In this document: piece after piece, positions 60,042 through 64,000 of the stretch
How the letters are laid out: each line of letters starts with the position of its first letter
How positions within the stretch are numbered: the stretch's first letter is position 1
NCBI GenBank assembly: GCA_021018815.1
Contig: JAITYX010000143.1
Coordinates: 310,001 to 374,000 of the forward strand
Direction of reading: 5' to 3'
Length of the DNA stretch: 64,000 bases
Source: Talinum fruticosum
Lineage: Eukaryota; Streptophyta; Magnoliopsida; Caryophyllales; Talinaceae
Program-made: the position numbers and the translations under genes
The notes under the pieces: generated by a model
What the model was told of the DNA's origin: nothing
What the model saw: only the letters and a program-made list of their open reading frames with translations
Databases searched by the model: none

Positions 60042-61328
60042 ATGGGAACGATAACGGCTTCCCTGGAGAGATCGCTCCAGAACTGCTCCCTCAACCAAAG
60101 CACCACCGCAACCCCCAGCCCCGGAGCCGGAGGAGGCCGATCGTCGTCAGATTCTCGCACCCATCCTCATCCTCAATCCACCATACACTCCAACGCCTCA
60201 TCTTCAGATGATAATTCCGCCTGTGTACACCTTAACTCCCATCTTTCTCTCCCTTACCATTGGGAGCAATGCCTCAATTTGAAGGTATTTATATTCTTAC
60301 TCTTTCTAATCCTTAACCCCTCTTTCTGACTCTCTCTCCTCTTTCTGTACGTGTGTGCTTTTCCCAGTTCTGATGCCCAGAAAAGGATAGTTTGTATGAT
60401 TGTTCGTTTGAGGACAACAAATTACTATTACTCGCTTTGTAATCTTGTGAATAAATGCCAACCCTTACTAACCACGGATCTTTATCTTTCTACTTGCATT
60501 CAATGTCTGCCCTCCATAATGCTTATCCCTAAAATTCTTTTTGTCTGCGGGGAGTTTTTCATGTGTAAGAAACCCTCATTTTAAGTCGTACTTTGAACGA
60601 AAGCTACTGCCTTTACTCTTCTTTCTCCTTTTCTTTTCTTTTACTAATCTCTTCCTCAACCTCTATATATGGTTACATACACTCGCATTCGCATTCTCAT
60701 GCATCAGGTTGCAAAACGCAACTAACTTTACCACAAACGGAGAAAAGATAATACAACCCCCTTTTCTTTCTCCTTTCAACTTTTATCTACCCTAGGCCTG
60801 GGAATATCGCAAGTATTTTGACCGACAAAAGTTTCGCCTTTCTGGAATGAATGCTGTGATTCTGTAGAATATTACTGCAATTAATGGTGTGCAATTGTAA
60901 TGAATTGACAGACAGGGGAGATATATTACATAAACTGGAGGAATGGGATGAAAGCCAAAGAAGATCCAAGGACAAGTGCAGCAGTCAAGTGCTACTACTC
61001 GGAAGAGGAAGAAGAATATGGGAGCAATGGGTACGATAGCGAGGGGCGTTCCACTGAATCATCTCCTTGCTCAAGCACAAGCACCCGAGAGAGTTTCAGA
61101 TCAATTAAGAAGAAGCCGCTGGCCCCAGCTGGAACCCATCAATTATATGACGATGACGAAGAAGAAGATGACGACGACGGCGAAGAATTGAGCTCCGAGT
61201 CCATATTGGTGGTGGCCGGTTGCAAGAGCTGTTTGATGTATTACATGGTCCCTAAGCATCTGGAGGGTTGCCCTAAATGTTCCGGTCAGCTTCTTCACTT
61301 TGCTGCCAATCACAAACCCCTTAACTAA
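60042..61328 (+). CDS. CFL1: WW-domain protein, CFL1 (CURLY FLAG LEAF1)-like
   Basis: Exons 60042-60284 and 60912-61328 join in phase 0 (CLNLK|TGEIYY) to give 219 residues, with no break. The WW domain covers about residues 70-101: LPYHWEQCLNLKTGEIYYIN then WRNGMKAKEDP, with Trp74, the Tyr86-Tyr87 pair and Pro100; the usual second signature Trp is replaced, as I recall for this subfamily. A low-complexity acidic middle (DDDEEEDDDD) follows. The end has a Cys pair motif, CKSC (185-188) and CPKC (201-204), which may bind a metal. Rice CFL1 and Arabidopsis AtCFL1 (At2g33510) bind HDG1-type homeodomain factors and reduce cuticle formation. The neighbours match the Arabidopsis order COL14-CFL1-CYSTM. 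Confidence 0.9.
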
Positions 61329-63627
61329 ATTCATCCGTCAATCCCTCCCACTCATATTTATTACGTACTAGCTGCTACTAGTACTACTGCAGCGTCCATG
61401 AAGTCCATCTATATTCACAGATTCAATGCTACTGATCCCATGCTCATTTGATCGAGGAAATCACCTCTTCTACATATATTCAAACCTCCACCTCCTCCTC
61501 CTTGTTGATATATCATGCTGTAACAAAGGAAATTAGGAGGAGTCCAGCTTTAGTGTTTTCCCTCTGCAGGTGAATGAACGATAGAAAGAAGAAAGAGAAA
61601 ACTGCTCTAGCTTTCTTCTCTTTCTTCTTTCTATTCCCTTGTCTCTCCCCCAGAAAAACATCTTTGAATTTTACTTTGGTTTTGTCCTCCACCAATGTTC
61701 TCTCTTAATTAATGCAAATTTCATCATGTTATTACTTTAATTTCGTGGCAGCTAATTACTTACTGTATTAATTAGTGTGAGAGTGACGTAATTAATAGTT
61801 GCATTCATGAATGAAGTCTGGAATGGATAGAGGAAATCATTTGGCATATTAATGGGGAAGTAGTAGTAATGAATCAAAGGTCAAACCAAATGATGCAAAC
61901 ATGCTTCTTGAGGACAGCAACCCATTCAATGGTCATTATTAATCAAATTTATTTTTGTTTTTTGGGCTGTAAGTAATAATTATATACTTGACTACAATAT
62001 TGTATTCCCAAAAAATACATTGCTGTATGCACTTGTAATTAATCAGATTGCCTTCGATCTCGACAATTTGGTTAATTTGGTTTGAGAGTTGATGTATCTG
62101 GGTTCATATTATGCATATTATCAGACAAAGGCCAGACCATTTTTAATTTTCTATTCAATAAAAACGAGATGCACCAAAACAGCTAGCCGCCGGCGCATTG
62201 AAATTAAATTAGGAAGAGAATTTATTATGAATGTATATGCACTGTAATGGTTGACTTTTTTTAAATTTGTGGGATATCATAAGGCTACGGAAAGCTAGTT
62301 ATTTGGAAAAGAAAAAAAAACAAGTGGTACCGAAAGTATAATGCGGTACGATGAGTTAAGACTTATTCTACGGGGATAATAATCCATTCTATCCAAGTTA
62401 AGCGATGATCATTCATTCCCCACCGCAAAGTCAGTCCACCTAATTTGTACTATAATATTCACATGATGATATATAAATTAAATTAAGCAAGTCCAAACTT
62501 CGGAAATAATCACTTGTAATAATCTTGTGTAGTCGACTTCCCTCATAAAATTAAGAAAGATTCCTTCTAAACCCTAAACAAAGAAGGTTGACTTTGGCAG
62601 GTACATCTAAAGTTTGACACATATGCATGTGTTATATGTGAACATTTAGGACTCGTGTAAATATGAAATCTGAATAAGAAATAGCAATATCATAATGACG
62701 AGGGTGGCTAGGAAACATGATAACCATGATGAGTAGGTGGTATAGTTAAGAGAGGCAAAAAGGATGTTTCTGTGGCTAATTGGCATGTGCACCTACTGCA
62801 AATTTTAAGGTTGAGCTAATGATGATGGGGGTAAGCTAATTAAGAGTAATTAGAGAGCAGAAAACGATGGATGGATGGATGGTTTTAGGTAGGTGGTCAC
62901 AGTTGCTATGGTAATGGTTAAAGCCAGAGAGAATTGAAAGAAAGTGCAAGACACAAGGCTTTCTCATGTATGTCTACACAACAACATATAAAAAAGAATC
63001 TTGTGTAGGTTTAGTGTTTGTCTTGCTCCATCTGGCTTTGTGTGTGTGTCTGGCCTATCCTACTTTGGTTGTGAATTGTGAGTTGTGACCCACCCACCCT
63101 ACCCCGGGCCTGCTTTAGGGGTTTCCTTCCCAAAAAGCGTGCTACTGGACCTGGCGGTAGTTTTCAATTTTCACCACCTCCTACTCCTACTCCTACCTTC
63201 CCTTTCTCGGTAACTTCAGCGACAACTCTGCTTCCAATTAAAAGAAGAGCAATTGTCATCGCATACCAAACATTCTTACTCTAACAAAACATTAATTAAT
63301 TACCTACATTGCTACAATCTAATTTACACCTCCATCACACATTTGTATCATCATCTCCAGATTCCCCTTCCCCTCCTCCACCACAACAAGTGTCCTGCCA
63401 CGTGTTTGAAGCACAAACACTGCATGCATGCCCTCAAATTCTCTTCTAATTTACACCTCCGGATATTATTAATTACGGCTTCTCCAATCTCCAAATTCAA
63501 CTCTCCTCTCTCTTATATACATACATCAAAACATAAAGCTACGTAACTCAAATGAATTAATAAGGTTATTACTCCAGTGCTACGCTAGTTGCATCGTTCC
63601 TGAATTGATAATATACCAGTCATTCAA
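61329..63627. other. CFL1-like 3' flank and CYSTM gene upstream region
   Basis: 2.3 kb of AT-rich DNA. The first few hundred bases should be the CFL1 3' untranslated region. A TATA-like element (TTATATAC, about 63513-63520) lies 108 bp before the next start codon. GGATG tetramers near 62870-62882 are the only repeat noted. Confidence 0.5.
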
Positions 63628-64000
63628 ATGAGAGTTTCTCATGAATCCTATCCTGATTTTCCAGCTCCAGGTATGCCTGCTTTTTCCCCCTCCTCATGTC
63701 TCTAATTCCTCACCATCTGTCCTATTTTAATTCATACCTTCAATTATTATACTTTGGTGAAATTAAATGCAGGACCTCCGCTACCACCACCTCGCCCAGG
63801 ATTTGAGCAGGGTTATGGAGCTGCTCCTCCACTGCTTCACCCTCCAACAGCTGGCTATCAATCCACCTACTTCGGTGACAACTATCCAGCACCGCCACCG
63901 CCACAAAGTGGCCCGCCAGTAACCCGGCCCTATGATTATGATAATTATGGCTATTCCTCCTATGATCAATCTGGCAATGGCTGCTCTTCCCTCCTTAGGA
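63628..64000 (+). CDS. CYSTM-family protein (At2g33520-like), 3' end cut by the window
   Basis: Exon 1 is 63628-63670 (MRVSHESYPDFPAPG) and exon 2 starts at 63773, joining in phase (P-A-P-G|P-P-L). Exon 2 is open to the last base. The visible part is Pro/Gly/Tyr-rich (PPLPPPRPGFEQGYGAAPPL, PAPPPPQSGPPVTRPYDYD). It ends in NGCSSLLR, the beginning of the cysteine-rich C-terminal helix that gives the family its name; the run of cysteines expected next lies outside the window. CYSTM proteins are short tail-anchored membrane proteins implicated in stress and metal tolerance. Assignment rests on composition, the start of the motif and position after CFL1. Confidence 0.82.

Overview
The window is nuclear DNA from a flowering plant, most probably a eudicot. 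Genes are split by AT-rich introns with GT/AG borders, intergenic DNA is AT-rich and full of (ATT)n, (GA)n and (CT)n tracts, and every recognisable protein belongs to a plant family. I cannot name the species from sequence alone.

Layout, left to right: a 1.24 kb hAT-type non-autonomous transposon (68-1305); an intronless EXO70 exocyst gene (minus); a PBS1-type receptor-like cytoplasmic kinase (plus); a clade III SWEET sugar transporter (minus); a decayed LINE (minus, 13729-16835); about 7 kb of gene-poor DNA with a 152-bp near-perfect foldback and two (ATT)n arrays; a VNI2/NAC083-type NAC factor (plus); about 5.8 kb with no recognisable gene; a two-exon gene for a conserved small protein (minus); an eleven-exon BAR-domain gene (plus); a seven-exon secreted LRR protein (minus); a COL14-type B-box/CCT regulator (minus); a MIR169 hairpin (plus, 53415-53612); a GILP-type LITAF-domain protein (minus); an XTH (minus); a CFL1-type WW-domain protein (plus); and the first part of a CYSTM protein cut by the window end.

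Gene order matches, from memory, two Arabidopsis segments at once: At5g13150-At5g13190 (EXO70C1, PBS1, SWEET15, NAC083, GILP) and At2g33480-At2g33520 (NAC041, BAR-like protein, COL14, CFL1, CYSTM). This looks like the unfractionated ancestral arrangement of a duplicated block. Several members (PBS1, SWEET15, VNI2, GILP, LRR protein) are linked in other plants to immunity, cell death, senescence or stress, but nothing here shows that they are co-regulated.

Two points matter most to a user. First, five genes (PBS1, NAC, BAR, COL14, XTH) carry eight apparent one-base deletions, nearly all inside short G or C runs and several within invariant domains. Exon phases only close when the base is restored. 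This looks like homopolymer error in the assembly rather than five pseudogenes. Second, the MIR169 hairpin is not visible to protein-based annotation.
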